Shown: positions 7,717 to 18,346 of the stretch, piece by piece
Numbering within the stretch: the stretch's first letter is position 1
Layout: the number at the start of each line of letters is the position of its first letter
Origin: Pseudotabrizicola sediminis
GTDB lineage: Bacteria > Pseudomonadota > Alphaproteobacteria > Rhodobacterales > Rhodobacteraceae
Assembly: GCF_004745575.1 (NCBI RefSeq)
Contig: NZ_RPEM01000013.1
Location: 9,348-73,347 of the forward strand
DNA: 64,000 bases
Direction: 5' to 3'
Notes under the pieces: model-generated
What the model was told of the DNA's origin: nothing
The model's database searches: none
Seen by the model: the letters and a program-made list of their open reading frames with translations, nothing else
Position numbers and translations under genes: made by a program

Positions 7717-9315
7717 TCAGAAAAACTCGATCTCTGATGCCGTGGGCTCGGGTTCCGGCAAGGCGATACCAGTGACGGCACCATGAACCTCACGCTCGCT
7801 TGCCATTGTGTAAATCACGATGAACCTTTCAAGGTTTCCGGGGTTTGGCCGTACATGGCTGACGGGTGCAGCCGACTCGCGCAGGACCCGGAGCGAGGCC
7901 AGAACACTGGCCATCGCGGCTTGGCTGTCTTTGGCGGCATGCTCCAGTGCGGCAACGGCGACGTCGATATCTGACAGCAGCGTGGCAATCCTGCGCTGGC
8001 TGTCATCGGCGGCGTCGATCCGGGCCGAAGAGGTCTGTACTGAGGCATCAAATCCGGCCAGACCCTGTTCAAGCGCGGTAACTGCACTGGCATCAAACCC
8101 GTCTGACAGGCCTTTGATCGACAGGCTGGCGGCGGCGGTCTTATCGCGGAAGGCGGCGGAGCTTTCTTGCACCGCCTTGGCCAGAACGCCAAGTGGCAGC
8201 CGCGCCTCGCCCGTGCGACCGGGCAGCAGCAGGGCGTTGGTCGCTGCGATGCTGACGCTTGCCGCGCTGGCGCGCAAGGCATCAAACCCGCGCTGCGCTC
8301 CGACAAGCGCGGCGGAGATCTGCCGTGCGGCCTCTGCCGCCAAGGTCAGCGAGGCCGCTGTTTCCCGATTGCAGCGCTGCACACAGTCCAGGGCCGCCCG
8401 TCGGGTCTGAAGTAGCCGGCCCAGCGGGCTGGCCGCAAGCGCTGCCCCGTCCACCAATGCAGAGCGCCGAGCCAGTTTTCCAAGCCGGTCAAGGCTGCTT
8501 ACGGCGGCAGAACAGACCGAACCCGCATCGGTAACCAGCGCCACCTCCAGCGCGGCGGCCAGCGGGGCAGTGTCGCCAGCGTCGACATCAGATGAGAGGA
8601 TCGTTTCGATATGTTCCAGCCTTTGGGCAAACTGATCGGCAAACTGGACCATCGAGATCAGTGCCGAAATTTCGGTCCGCCCCCCCTGTGACAGCCGGTC
8701 GATCCGCCGCGTCAGATCGGAACGGAACGCCCGTTCTTCGCTTGCAAGGCCAGCACTGGCGGCGTGGGCCTGAGCCAGGTCATCCAGCATCCGTTGCAGA
8801 CCGGCAGTCGCCATGCGCTGGGCCGCGACCGCAGGTCCGCGTTCATGGTCAATCACTTCCACACATTCGGTCAGCGATTGTGCGTTTTCCTGCACGGTCT
8901 CGGCAATCTGCTGTACCTCAACCACATAGGCCTGCAACACATCCACCTGCAACGAGGCGGCGGTAAGCCGGGTCAGCGCGGCATAGGCCTTGAGCGACCG
9001 CGCCTCTTGCGCGATTTCATGCAGGGCGGCGCGGGTTTCGCCAAGCGCCCGGATGTAAGTGTTGCCAGAGATGACCGGCAGCACATCCACCAATGTGCGG
9101 GCGGCAAAATCAGCCTCGGCCACCGGATCGGGGCCTGCACCTTCGGCCACCAGATGGTCTGCAAGAGCGGCAAAAAGATCCAGCAACGCCAGAACAGCCG
9201 CTTGAAGATCGACAAGATGCACGGCGAGTTCGGCAAAAGACTCGCGGCTGGCAGTTCCCGCCCGCGACAGGGCAGAACAGGGCACGTCGGATACTATGGC
9301 GGCAAGTGAACCCAT
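7717..9315 (-). CDS. Soluble, alanine-rich MCP-like protein of the chemotaxis cluster
   Basis: A 532-residue, Ala/Leu/Ser-rich, almost wholly alpha-helical protein with no signal peptide or transmembrane segment. A segment near residue 355-390 (VSIAATNALLLPGRTGEAR, then LPLGVLAKAVQESS) aligns position by position with the conserved chemoreceptor hairpin (INLLALNAAIEAARAGE, then FAVVADEVRKLA), but the charged residues that bind CheA/CheW are largely replaced. The C-terminus ends in acidic and proline-rich sequence (LPEPEPTASEIEFF). It is divergent from the STAS-cheY-cheA operon. I infer a coiled-coil receptor-like or scaffolding protein for this Che system; its exact role is unknown to me. Confidence 0.65.
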   Translation of the reverse strand: MGSLAAIVSDVPCSALSRAGTASRESFAELAVHLVDLQAAVLALLDLFAALADHLVAEGAGPDPVAEADFAARTLVDVLPVISGNTYIRALGETRAALHEIAQEARSLKAYAALTRLTAASLQVDVLQAYVVEVQQIAETVQENAQSLTECVEVIDHERGPAVAAQRMATAGLQRMLDDLAQAHAASAGLASEERAFRSDLTRRIDRLSQGGRTEISALISMVQFADQFAQRLEHIETILSSDVDAGDTAPLAAALEVALVTDAGSVCSAAVSSLDRLGKLARRSALVDGAALAASPLGRLLQTRRAALDCVQRCNRETAASLTLAAEAARQISAALVGAQRGFDALRASAASVSIAATNALLLPGRTGEARLPLGVLAKAVQESSAAFRDKTAAASLSIKGLSDGFDASAVTALEQGLAGFDASVQTSSARIDAADDSQRRIATLLSDIDVAVAALEHAAKDSQAAMASVLASLRVLRESAAPVSHVRPNPGNLERFIVIYTMASEREVHGAVTGIALPEPEPTASEIEFF

Positions 9316-9466
9316 ACGGTTTCTTCGTGCTCCTCAGCTTCGTCAGTGCCGTGAATACCAGCCGGTCCTTACGGGGGAGTGAACGGAACATCGCTGAGAG
9401 CGAAGGTTTTTCTTAAGTTTTGCGGCCCATGTTCCGCTGGACGCAATATAAAGGGCGAGTCGCAGC

Positions 9467-9757
9467 ATGGTCAACAACATCGGGTCCGGCACCGGCACGG
9501 TGCATCTTATTGAACGCGCGCTCGCGGTGGCAGACAGCCGGGCTGCCCTGACCGAACTGAACGCTGCTGTCAGCGCCGCATCGCCCGCTGCACCCCTCGG
9601 CCTCGAACTGACGGGCGACAAGGCGACGGTGCCGGCCATGCAGCTTCTTCTGGCCGCAGCGCGGATGCTGGCGGGGAAGGGTGCGTTTTCCGGCTTTGGC
9701 CCACAGGCCTCCGGGGCTATGGCCGCGCTTTCCATTCACAGTCCCGAGCGGAGCTAG
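9467..9757 (+). CDS. STAS-domain protein, chemotaxis-associated
   Basis: A 96-residue protein whose middle and C-terminal parts resemble a STAS domain (LGLELTGDKATVPAMQLLLAAARMLAGKG; the second half corresponds to the usual helix following the D/T-S switch residue). The usual phosphorylatable Ser/Thr position appears as AT before VPAMQ. STAS proteins act as phosphorylation-dependent antagonists or scaffolds. It is the first gene of the operon, ten bases before cheY, so it probably contributes to chemotaxis signalling. Assignment is by pattern only; the N-terminus is not distinctive. Confidence 0.6.
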   Translation: MVNNIGSGTGTVHLIERALAVADSRAALTELNAAVSAASPAAPLGLELTGDKATVPAMQLLLAAARMLAGKGAFSGFGPQASGAMAALSIHSPERS

Positions 9758-9767
9758 GATCGCCAGC

Positions 9768-10133
9768 ATGGCCCGTACAATTTTAGCCGTCGATGATAGC
9801 AAGTCGATCCGCGACATGATCAAGCTGACACTGGCCCCGCTCGGGTACCGGGTGGTCGAAGGAGATAACGGTCAAAGCGGGATCGAGGTGTTCAAAAGGG
9901 AACCGGTGTCGCTGGTGATCACCGATCTGAACATGCCGGTGATGAACGGATTTGAGTTCATTCGCGCCTTGCGCGGCATGCCAAAGGGCGCGGGCGTGCC
10001 GATCATCATGCTGACCACCGAATCCAAGCCCGAGGCCAAGGCCGAGGGCAAGGCCGCTGGGGCCACCGGCTGGATCACCAAGCCATTTACGCCTGAAAAC
10101 CTTATCAGCGTTGCAAAAAGACTGGCGGGCTAA
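9768..10133 (+). CDS. cheY: CheY-like single-domain response regulator
   Basis: A 121-residue stand-alone receiver domain. It has the acidic pair (AVDDS, residues 8-9), the phospho-acceptor Asp near residue 53 (ITDLNMPVMNG), the conserved Thr in MLTTES and the Lys of TKPF near residue 105. The length and lack of an output domain fit CheY, which binds the flagellar motor switch after phosphorylation by CheA. The start was set at MARTILAVDDS rather than at the upstream ATG at 9681, which overlaps the STAS gene. It lies directly before cheA, with one base between. Confidence 0.9.
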   Translation: MARTILAVDDSKSIRDMIKLTLAPLGYRVVEGDNGQSGIEVFKREPVSLVITDLNMPVMNGFEFIRALRGMPKGAGVPIIMLTTESKPEAKAEGKAAGATGWITKPFTPENLISVAKRLAG

Positions 10134-10134
10134 G

Positions 10135-12153
10135 ATGACAACCGATCTGAGCGCTGCCGTAGAGACATTTGTTCAGGAAGCCCGCGAGCAGCTTGAAGGG
10201 CTGGAAGCGATGCTTCTGGACCTTGAGACCGGTACGGATCGTGATCGTGTCGATGCCATTTTCCGGGTGCTGCACACGGTCAAGGGTTCGGGGTCAATGT
10301 TCGGGTTCGGGGCGCTTGCGCGTTTTACCCACCATTTCGAGGACGCCTTTGATGGCGTCCGCGAAGGCCGGATGCAGATTGACAACCGTTTGATCGACGT
10401 ATCCCTGCGGGCGCGCGACCATATGACCGCGCTGCTTGACTGTGGCGGCGACAATCCCGAAGCCGCAAGATTGGAGGCGTCAGACGAAGCTGCCAGCCTT
10501 TTGGCAACTTTGGCCGCCATCATGGGCAAAGGTCCGGCCAGCGCGGAGTCCAAGTCTTCCCCCGCACGCGCCGCCTTGCCCCAGCGCGAGGTGGTTTTTC
10601 GGCGCTGGTCGATCCGGTTCCACCCGGATGCCGCGGCGCTGCGCAACGGGATGCGTCCCGATCTTCTGATGGCCGAACTTGCCGCCCTTGGCGAAGCTGA
10701 GATCAGGCTTGATGCCTCGGAACTGCCCGTGCTGGCCGAACTTGATCCGGAGCGGTCCTATCTTGCTTGGGATATCATTCTGGCAACCGCACAACCCCGG
10801 GATGCAATAGAAGCGATCTTTCTGTTTGCGGATGATGCCGCACTGGAGATTACTGAGATTTTCCAGGAAACCCAAGAAACCGCTGATACTGTCCCCACCG
10901 TTCCCACGCAGCAGCCCAAGGCACAGAAAACCGCCGTGGTGCCACAAGAACCCCCGGCCGCGCGCGTGCCTCAGGCGAATGCGGGGTCCAGCGAAAATGT
11001 CCGCGTTCCGGCAGGCAAGCTTGACGATATCATGGATCAACTGGGCGAGCTGGTGATCGCACAGGCGCGGCTGCATCAGATTGCAGCGGCAACCAAGAAC
11101 GCCGATCTGGAATCGATTGTCGAAGAAGTGGAACGTCTGGTCACCGGTTTGCGCGATGCGACACTTTCGGTGCGGATGCTGCCGATTGAATCGGTGTTCG
11201 GCAAGTTTCGTCGGGTGGTGCGGGATCTGTCGGTGGAGCTTGGCAAGGATGTCGCGCTCGCGGTTGAAGGCGGTGAAACCGAACTCGACAAGACCGTGAT
11301 TGATCGCTTGTCCGAACCGCTTGTCCACATGATCCGCAACAGCATGGACCACGGGCTGGAGGATGCGGCCCGGCGTCAGGCCTCCGGCAAACCGGCGCGT
11401 GGCAAAGTCACCCTCTCCGCCCGGCAGGAGGGGGGGGAAGTGCTGATCTCGATTGAGGACGACGGGGCCGGGCTGGACACCGATGCCATCTGCAAACGCG
11501 CGATAGAACGCGGCCTGCTGGCTGCTGATGCCCAGCCGAACCCGGCAGAAATTCACCAGATGATCTTTGCACCGGGCTTTTCGACCGCCTCAACGCTGTC
11601 CAGTGTCTCTGGGCGCGGGGTGGGCATGGATGCGGTGCGCAGCGCGGTCGAGGCGTTGCGCGGTCAGACAGAAATCGTCACAGTGCCCGGACGTGGTACG
11701 CGGGTCACTCTGCGCCTGCCGGTGACACTTGCCATCATTGACGGATTTCTGGTTCGGCTCGGTCAGTCGGTGTTCGTCATCCCGCTGGCCGCCGTCGAAG
11801 AATGCGTGGAGTTTGAAGAGGCCGAACGCGGGCGCGAAAGTGGCCGGACGATGCTGCAGCTGCGCGAACACCTTGTGCCGTTTCTTGATCTTGACGAAGT
11901 CTTCTCCCGCCCTCGCAGCACCGAGGCCCGCCGTCGGGTGGTGATTGTAAAGGCCGATGGCCAACGTCTGGGCCTGGTGGTGGATGACATCCTTGGCCAG
12001 AACCAGACCGTGATCAAGACGCTCAGCATCTATCACCGCCATATCGCAGGGCTCGCCGGTGCCACCATCCTTGGCGATGGCGCGGTTGCCCTGATCATCG
12101 ATGTCGCAACCCTCGCCCGCCGCGCCCGTGTTGCGCAGCGGCAGATCGCCTGA
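10135..12153 (+). CDS. cheA: Chemotaxis histidine kinase CheA
   Basis: A 672-residue CheA. An Hpt (P1) domain with the phosphorylated His46 is followed by a long, poorly conserved linker (residues about 130-285), which contains a Pro/Gln-rich stretch and could hold a reduced P2 region. The dimerisation and kinase domains follow, with the N-box (HMIRNSMDHGLED) near residue 398, G1 (EDDGAGLD), G2 (GRGVGMDAV) and a C-terminal CheW-like domain (residues about 530-670). The gene follows cheY with no real gap and is followed by cheW and a receptor gene, so it should be the kinase of this local array. Confidence 0.95.
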   Translation: MTTDLSAAVETFVQEAREQLEGLEAMLLDLETGTDRDRVDAIFRVLHTVKGSGSMFGFGALARFTHHFEDAFDGVREGRMQIDNRLIDVSLRARDHMTALLDCGGDNPEAARLEASDEAASLLATLAAIMGKGPASAESKSSPARAALPQREVVFRRWSIRFHPDAAALRNGMRPDLLMAELAALGEAEIRLDASELPVLAELDPERSYLAWDIILATAQPRDAIEAIFLFADDAALEITEIFQETQETADTVPTVPTQQPKAQKTAVVPQEPPAARVPQANAGSSENVRVPAGKLDDIMDQLGELVIAQARLHQIAAATKNADLESIVEEVERLVTGLRDATLSVRMLPIESVFGKFRRVVRDLSVELGKDVALAVEGGETELDKTVIDRLSEPLVHMIRNSMDHGLEDAARRQASGKPARGKVTLSARQEGGEVLISIEDDGAGLDTDAICKRAIERGLLAADAQPNPAEIHQMIFAPGFSTASTLSSVSGRGVGMDAVRSAVEALRGQTEIVTVPGRGTRVTLRLPVTLAIIDGFLVRLGQSVFVIPLAAVEECVEFEEAERGRESGRTMLQLREHLVPFLDLDEVFSRPRSTEARRRVVIVKADGQRLGLVVDDILGQNQTVIKTLSIYHRHIAGLAGATILGDGAVALIIDVATLARRARVAQRQIA

Positions 12154-12165
12154 GGACAGCTGGCC

Positions 12166-12672
12166 ATGCAAAACACCCTCCAGGCCCGCGACAAGCCCGC
12201 TCCGGCCGGCGGCCCTGAACCCGAGATGATGCTCATCTTCCGCTTGTCGGGTGAGATTTTTGCCCTTCCCGTCAGTGAAGTTCATGAAATCCTTGACCCG
12301 ATGCCGACAACGCCGGTCCCAGGCGCACCCGCCTTTGCGCCGGCGCTGATCAACGTCCGCGGCGCGATCGCCCCGCTGATCGACATCCGCCAGCGTCTGC
12401 GCATGCAGGCGATGCCGGCGAGTGAGCAAGCCCGGATTATTGTGCTGGAACTGTCCGTAAATGGCGCGGCAACGCGGCTCGCAATCATCGCCGACGCGGT
12501 GGAAGAGGTCATCGAAACCGACCGCGCCGCACTCAAACCCGTTCCCGAACTCGGGGCACGCTGGCCCGAGCAATATGTGACCGGGGTGGCCCGTTATGGC
12601 GATTCGCTTGTCATCCTTCTGAACACAGACACCCTTTTCCGCCCCGACGCCGGGCCAACCTTTCAAGTATGA
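12166..12672 (+). CDS. cheW: Chemotaxis adaptor protein CheW (first copy)
   Basis: A 168-residue CheW-domain protein. Typical features are the strand [21 protein letters not shown] near residue 25, [20 protein letters not shown] around residue 55 and [13 protein letters not shown] around residue 108. CheW couples chemoreceptors to CheA. A short proline-rich N-terminal extension precedes the domain. The gene is between cheA and the membrane receptor gene, 12 bases after cheA, and a second cheW follows the receptor. Confidence 0.9.
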   Translation: MQNTLQARDKPAPAGGPEPEMMLIFRLSGEIFALPVSEVHEILDPMPTTPVPGAPAFAPALINVRGAIAPLIDIRQRLRMQAMPASEQARIIVLELSVNGAATRLAIIADAVEEVIETDRAALKPVPELGARWPEQYVTGVARYGDSLVILLNTDTLFRPDAGPTFQV

Positions 12673-12685
12673 GCAAGGACCAGAT

Positions 12686-14920
12686 ATGCGAGTCACCATC
12701 AAAGCAAAACTGATCGCGGTATTTGCGGTCCTGATCATCCTCCTCGGCGTTTCCAGCTTCATGGCGTTGAAGAAAACGTCCGATATGAACGAAGAGATTA
12801 ACATGATCGTTGATCGCTTCGCACGTCAGCTAGAAGTGGCGCTGACCATGCAGGTCACGGCCACACAATCTATGAACCAGGTTCAGGATTATCTGGTGGC
12901 GGAAACGGTCGCAGAAGCAACCCAAATCATACGCCGAGCCGACGAGTATTTGGACAGAACAGATGAGGTGCTCGTCACATTGGGCGACCTTGTCGTTGCA
13001 GAGGAAGCCAAGGCCCTGCATGCTACCTTCAGCGCCAACTGGACCGCGTTCCGCAGACTGGAAGGCGAGTTGCGGACGCTGGGCATTGTCAAAAGCGGCG
13101 AGAGGGCAATGTTGATCTACGCCGAAGAAAGCACCCCTTCGTATGGCACCCTTTATGATGCCTCGGAGGTATTGATCGCCAGCGTCCGGGAGCGAATTGC
13201 CAATTCAGAAGTGCGCGATCCGCGATTGGTCTCGCTCGAGGCCTCGATTGATGGCGGGATCGATACGATGCGTGCCTTAAGGGAAATCGAGCGCGACATG
13301 CTGATGGCCAGGGACGATTCAGAACTTGCAGATCTGGCGGCACGTCTTGAACCCATGCAGAACTCGCTCACCCAGGACCTGCTTCAGGCCCGGGGATTTG
13401 CCAGCTCCACCGACGCCCGTGCTGTCGAAGCGATCATCGTGGGCTGGGAGACCTGGCGCGAAGCGCTTATGCGCGGTACTGCCTTGTCGCTGGAAAATAG
13501 CAATCTCCACGCCACTCAGTTTCTGGACGAGCGCCTTTCCCCCGCCTTCGAAAAAGTGGTCGAGGCCGCATTTGCGATGTCGAATTTTAGCCAGCAGCGC
13601 GTTCAGCATGGCAAAGAAATTGCACTGGGGGTTTATGAGACGTCGCGCACCCTGCTCATCACTCTGGGACTAGTGGCCGCTGGTATCGGTATCGCTGCAG
13701 CGTTCTGGCTTTCGATTTCGATCTCGCGTGGTCTGAACCGTGCTGTCACAGTCGCCCGCGCTGTTGAAATGGGCGACCTGACTGTGGACGCAACGCCATC
13801 AAGCCGCGACGAAATCGGCGACCTTCTGTCTGCGATGAGCCGCATGTCGGGTTCGCTCCGCGAGATAACAAATGTCGCCGAAAAGATCAGCCAAGGTGAT
13901 CTGGGTGTGGTGACCAGACGCCGCTCTGACGTCGACGGCCTTGGCATTGCGCTGGAAACGATGCTTGAAAAGCTGCGCGAGGTGATCTCTAACGCCAACC
14001 ACAGCGCCGCAGGCGTGGCCGAAGGCGCACAGGCGATGTCGGCAACGGCAGAACAACTCAGCCAGGGTGCCACAGAACAGGCGGCCGCGGCGGAACAGGC
14101 CTCGTCCTCGATGGAAGAAATGTCGGCCAATATCCGGCAGTCGGCGGACAATGCAGCCCAGACCGAAAAGATCGCCACCAAATCGGCGCAAGAGGCGGAA
14201 GAAAGTGGCAAGGCGGTGGATGAGGCGGTCCGCGCCATGAAGACGATCGCCGAAAAGATCAACATCATCCAGGAAATCGCCCGGCAGACCGATCTTCTGG
14301 CGCTGAATGCGGCGGTCGAGGCGGCGCGTGCCGGACAGCATGGCAAGGGCTTTGCCGTGGTCGCCTCGGAGGTCCGCAAACTGGCTGAACGCAGCCAGCA
14401 AGCCGCGGGCGAGATCAGCCAGCTTTCCGGCAAAACAGTCGAGGTCAGTCAGCGTGCCGGTGAAATGCTGCAGTCACTGGTGCCGTCGATCAAACGGACC
14501 GCCGACCTTGTGCAAGAGATCAGCGCCGCAACGCGGGAACAGAACGTCGGGGCGGAGCAGATCAACGAAGCAATCCGGCAGCTTGACTCTGTGATCCAGC
14601 AAAACGCCTCGTCTTCGACCGAAGCGGCCAGCGTGTCCGAACAGCTTGCAACCCAGTCGGAACAACTGCGCGGGGTGATCGGCTTCTTCCGTCTGGGGGA
14701 CGAGCGGCAGCCTGTAAAGGCTCCGACTGCCGAACCAGCACGCGAGGCTTCCGGCGCCCGTCCCACCTTTACGACCCAGCGCCCGCGCAACATCAGCACA
14801 CCTCAGCTGGCGGCGAAGGCCAAAAGCAACGGCGCGGCGCATGCGTTTCAGAATGGGGTCATGATTGATCTCGCAGGCGATACCGGTGCCGGACGCGAAG
14901 ATGATTTCCAGCGGTATTGA
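12686..14920 (+). CDS. Methyl-accepting chemotaxis protein (transmembrane)
   Basis: A 744-residue chemoreceptor. A first membrane segment (about residues 9-27) and a second (about 318-340) enclose a helical periplasmic four-helix-bundle-like sensor domain of about 290 residues. A HAMP region follows (around 340-395), with a second HAMP-like segment before the signalling domain. The highly conserved hairpin tip ([20 protein letters not shown]) lies near residue 535. The protein ends in DDFQRY, without the NWETF-type CheR/CheB tether. The ligand cannot be read from the sequence. The gene sits between the two cheW genes. Confidence 0.93.
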   Translation: MRVTIKAKLIAVFAVLIILLGVSSFMALKKTSDMNEEINMIVDRFARQLEVALTMQVTATQSMNQVQDYLVAETVAEATQIIRRADEYLDRTDEVLVTLGDLVVAEEAKALHATFSANWTAFRRLEGELRTLGIVKSGERAMLIYAEESTPSYGTLYDASEVLIASVRERIANSEVRDPRLVSLEASIDGGIDTMRALREIERDMLMARDDSELADLAARLEPMQNSLTQDLLQARGFASSTDARAVEAIIVGWETWREALMRGTALSLENSNLHATQFLDERLSPAFEKVVEAAFAMSNFSQQRVQHGKEIALGVYETSRTLLITLGLVAAGIGIAAAFWLSISISRGLNRAVTVARAVEMGDLTVDATPSSRDEIGDLLSAMSRMSGSLREITNVAEKISQGDLGVVTRRRSDVDGLGIALETMLEKLREVISNANHSAAGVAEGAQAMSATAEQLSQGATEQAAAAEQASSSMEEMSANIRQSADNAAQTEKIATKSAQEAEESGKAVDEAVRAMKTIAEKINIIQEIARQTDLLALNAAVEAARAGQHGKGFAVVASEVRKLAERSQQAAGEISQLSGKTVEVSQRAGEMLQSLVPSIKRTADLVQEISAATREQNVGAEQINEAIRQLDSVIQQNASSSTEAASVSEQLATQSEQLRGVIGFFRLGDERQPVKAPTAEPAREASGARPTFTTQRPRNISTPQLAAKAKSNGAAHAFQNGVMIDLAGDTGAGREDDFQRY

Positions 14921-14976
14921 GCGACGTTCGTGTCCGCAACATGCCTTGCCCCGCCCCGCTTTGCAGGTGATTTCAT

Positions 14977-15492
14977 ATGACGGCAGCCACTCTGGCCGAA
15001 GAGGCCTGGACCCAGGAAGACAGCGGGGTCAAAGACGATCCCCGCACCTATGTGACCTTTGTTCTGGCAGAACAGCTGCTGGCCGTTGATGTTGCCATGG
15101 TCCGCGAAATCCTTGATATGCAGACTATTACCCGATTGCCAAATGCGCCGGGTGATCTGTTGGGGATGATAGATATCCGCGGTGAGAACGTGGCGCTGGT
15201 TGATCTGCCGGGGCGGCTTGGCCTGCATGGCGGCAAGTCCGAAGGAGCCGGGCGGATCATTGTTCTTGAATTCGGGACCAATCCGGCAACCCCGATCGGT
15301 GTCATTGCCGATCGTGTGCTTGGGGTGGCCGAGATTCCCGATGATGAGATCGGGGCGGCTCCCAGCGCGATGACAAGCTGGGATGCTTCGGTGCTGCGCG
15401 GGGTTGCGCGCGTCAACGGGCAGCTGATCCAGATTCTTGCGCTTGAAACCGTGTTTCAGACCAACCTTCCCGGCGCGTTTGATTTCGAATGA
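14977..15492 (+). CDS. cheW: Chemotaxis adaptor protein CheW (second copy)
   Basis: A 171-residue CheW-domain protein with YVTFVLAEQLLAVDVAMVREIL near residue 27, RLPNAPGDLLGMIDIRGENVALVDL near residue 50 and IGVIADRVLGVAEIPDDEI near residue 107. It is clearly different from the first copy in sequence, so the two are not a recent duplication. It may form part of an alternative receptor-kinase linkage. It lies 56 bases after the receptor gene and 12 before cheR. Confidence 0.9.
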   Translation: MTAATLAEEAWTQEDSGVKDDPRTYVTFVLAEQLLAVDVAMVREILDMQTITRLPNAPGDLLGMIDIRGENVALVDLPGRLGLHGGKSEGAGRIIVLEFGTNPATPIGVIADRVLGVAEIPDDEIGAAPSAMTSWDASVLRGVARVNGQLIQILALETVFQTNLPGAFDFE

Positions 15493-15504
15493 AGGGAGGG
15501 GGCA

Positions 15505-16341
15505 ATGCAGAATGAGCGGATCGCGCCGGACCAGGCCCAGGTTCTTGTCGAGGCGGTCTTTCGGCTAAGCGGCATTTCGATCGCCGCCACAAAAACCGAT
15601 TTTCTGGAGCATCGGATCAATCGTCTTTTGCGGGAGTCCGGCGTTGAATCGGTGACAGATTTTGTCGAACAGCTGCGCACTGCACCCGCAGGCCCGGCCG
15701 CCCTAAGACTGGTGGAGGCGCTGACAACGCACACCACGTCATTCTTTCGCGAAAGGGCCCATTTCGACTGGATGACCACCACCGGCCTTCCATCCGTGGT
15801 TGCCGAGGGGGCCGGGCGGCACCAGCCGCTGACCATCTGGAGTGCGGCCTGTTCGACGGGTGCCGAGCTGTGGACGGCGGGTATGGTGGTTGACACCTTT
15901 GCCCGCACCCGCAATTTGCGCTGGGATCTTGTCGGCACAGATGTGTCACAGAAAATCTTGCGCAAGGCCGCAGTGGCAACCTTTGACGAAGATGACATCC
16001 TGCCGATCCCGGATGAGATGCGTCGCCGCTATCTGCTCCGGTCACGCACGCTGGCGGTTGGCAAGCAGCGCTATCGGATTGCGCCGGAGTTACGCAGTCA
16101 TGCCCGCCTGGCTTGGGCCAACCTGCTGGATCTGCCCACAGGCATGGCGCTTACCGCCGACATCGCCTTTCTGCGCAACGTCCTCATCTACTTCGAGCCC
16201 GATGATCAGCTTCGTGCCGCCGCCAACGTGGCCCGCCGGATCCGGCCTGGCGGTTACCTGCTGACCGGGCATTCTGAAAGCCTTGCCAGCCCTCCGCCCG
16301 GCATGACGCCCGTTTCCCCATCCATCTACCGAAAGGAGTAA
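15505..16341 (+). CDS. cheR: Chemotaxis receptor methyltransferase CheR
   Basis: A 278-residue CheR with an N-terminal helical domain (to about residue 75) and a SAM-dependent methyltransferase domain. The AdoMet loop is [15 protein letters not shown] near residue 111; the common form CSTGEEPYS is changed at the E-P-Y positions. [14 protein letters not shown] near residue 222 and [11 protein letters not shown] near residue 252 are also typical. It methylates glutamates of the receptor. It is followed after seven bases by cheB, whose product would remove the methyl groups. Confidence 0.92.
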   Translation: MQNERIAPDQAQVLVEAVFRLSGISIAATKTDFLEHRINRLLRESGVESVTDFVEQLRTAPAGPAALRLVEALTTHTTSFFRERAHFDWMTTTGLPSVVAEGAGRHQPLTIWSAACSTGAELWTAGMVVDTFARTRNLRWDLVGTDVSQKILRKAAVATFDEDDILPIPDEMRRRYLLRSRTLAVGKQRYRIAPELRSHARLAWANLLDLPTGMALTADIAFLRNVLIYFEPDDQLRAAANVARRIRPGGYLLTGHSESLASPPPGMTPVSPSIYRKE

Positions 16342-16348
16342 GCCTCAG

Positions 16349-17427
<1,079 letters not shown>

Positions 17428-17860
17428 GTGTGCTTATCATCGAGCAGTATCGGTAGCGTCCAACCGCAGATCGCCGGGCGGGTCAGCGGTGGCCGAATGG
17501 TCGCAATCGGCCGTGACGATGACGGCCAAATCTTAGTCGACGGTGATGCGGCGGATGGTATTCGGGCCGAGATGGAATTCCGGCGCAGCGGCGCGCTGAA
17601 CGATTGAAAACTTGAACGCGATGACCGCCGGTCGCTGCGCTAAGATGTCGCGCGCGCCTGCCTTGCCCCGCTTGGCTATGCCGGGATCGGATATATCGTG
17701 CGCGGCGGGCGTCGTGTGGCGGCACTGGCTGCGAACAGCTATGGCGACGAAGTAGAGGTGCGGCTGGACGCTCAGGCCAAGGTTGAGTGTGAAAGGCCTT
17801 GGCGGCATTGAGGCACGGTCCCTGTCTTCTGGGGGCAGCCGACACGACGAACGCAATGCG
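17428..17860. other. Gap between cheB and the cold-shock gene; no confirmed gene
   Basis: No convincing coding region was recognised in these 433 bases. Short open stretches exist on both strands (for example 17533-17904 on minus and a plus-strand series interrupted by stops with the weak pattern GRDDDGQILVDGDAADGIRA). They lack recognisable motifs and ribosome sites. The stretch may be a degraded gene. Confidence 0.5.
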
Positions 17861-17891
17861 AAAACGGGGGCGGCTTGCGCCACCCCCGTTT
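17861..17891 (-). terminator. Rho-independent-like terminator of the cold-shock gene
   Basis: On the minus strand, 25 bases after the stop codon, a near-perfect hairpin forms: aaacggggg pairs with cccccgttt, extended by a t-g-g-c/g-c-c-g inner helix closing on a gcaa tetraloop. A short T-rich run follows. This fits an intrinsic terminator for cspA. Confidence 0.75.
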
Positions 17892-17916
17892 CAGATCGTG
17901 TCAACCGAACCGAGGT

Positions 17917-18123
17917 TCAGGCCAGCGCGAGGTTCGTCGCGGATTCGCGGCCATTGCGGTCGCTTTCCAGATCGAAGGTCACGGCCTGACCGTCATCCAG
18001 CTGGCGGATGCCAGCGCGTTCCAGCGCGCTCACATGGACGAACACGTCCTTGGAGCCTTGTGCCGGAGCGATAAAGCCGAAGCCTTTTGTTGCGTTGAAC
18101 CATTTCACGGTGCCATTGGCCAT
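17917..18123 (-). CDS. cspA: Cold-shock protein (CspA family)
   Basis: A 68-residue single cold-shock domain. The two RNA-binding motifs are present: KGFGFIAP (RNP1-like, residues 13-20) and VFVHVSAL (RNP2-like, residues 27-34), after the usual N-terminus [10 protein letters not shown]. Such proteins bind single-stranded RNA and act as RNA chaperones. A long leader of at least 200 bases to the next gene upstream leaves room for a structured 5' UTR, common for csp genes. A ribosome site (ggaga) lies ahead of the start. Confidence 0.96.
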   Translation of the reverse strand: MANGTVKWFNATKGFGFIAPAQGSKDVFVHVSALERAGIRQLDDGQAVTFDLESDRNGRESATNLALA

Positions 18124-18346
18124 CGTGTGTCTCCTAGTTTATTACCACCCACAGAATTGCGATGGTCCGGCTCAGTGTCGTCAGAGTCGCAACTGAAGCC
18201 GTAAGGAAACAGGAGGTCGAAAGAAGAAGCTTTGCCCAGTCTTCCTATCAGGCTGTGCCCGCAGATGCAAGCACTGCTTGGGAAGTGCCTGCCTACCGCC
18301 CGGCAACATGTGGCCAGTTTTGCCGCCGGCGGCGGGGCACGTCTTT

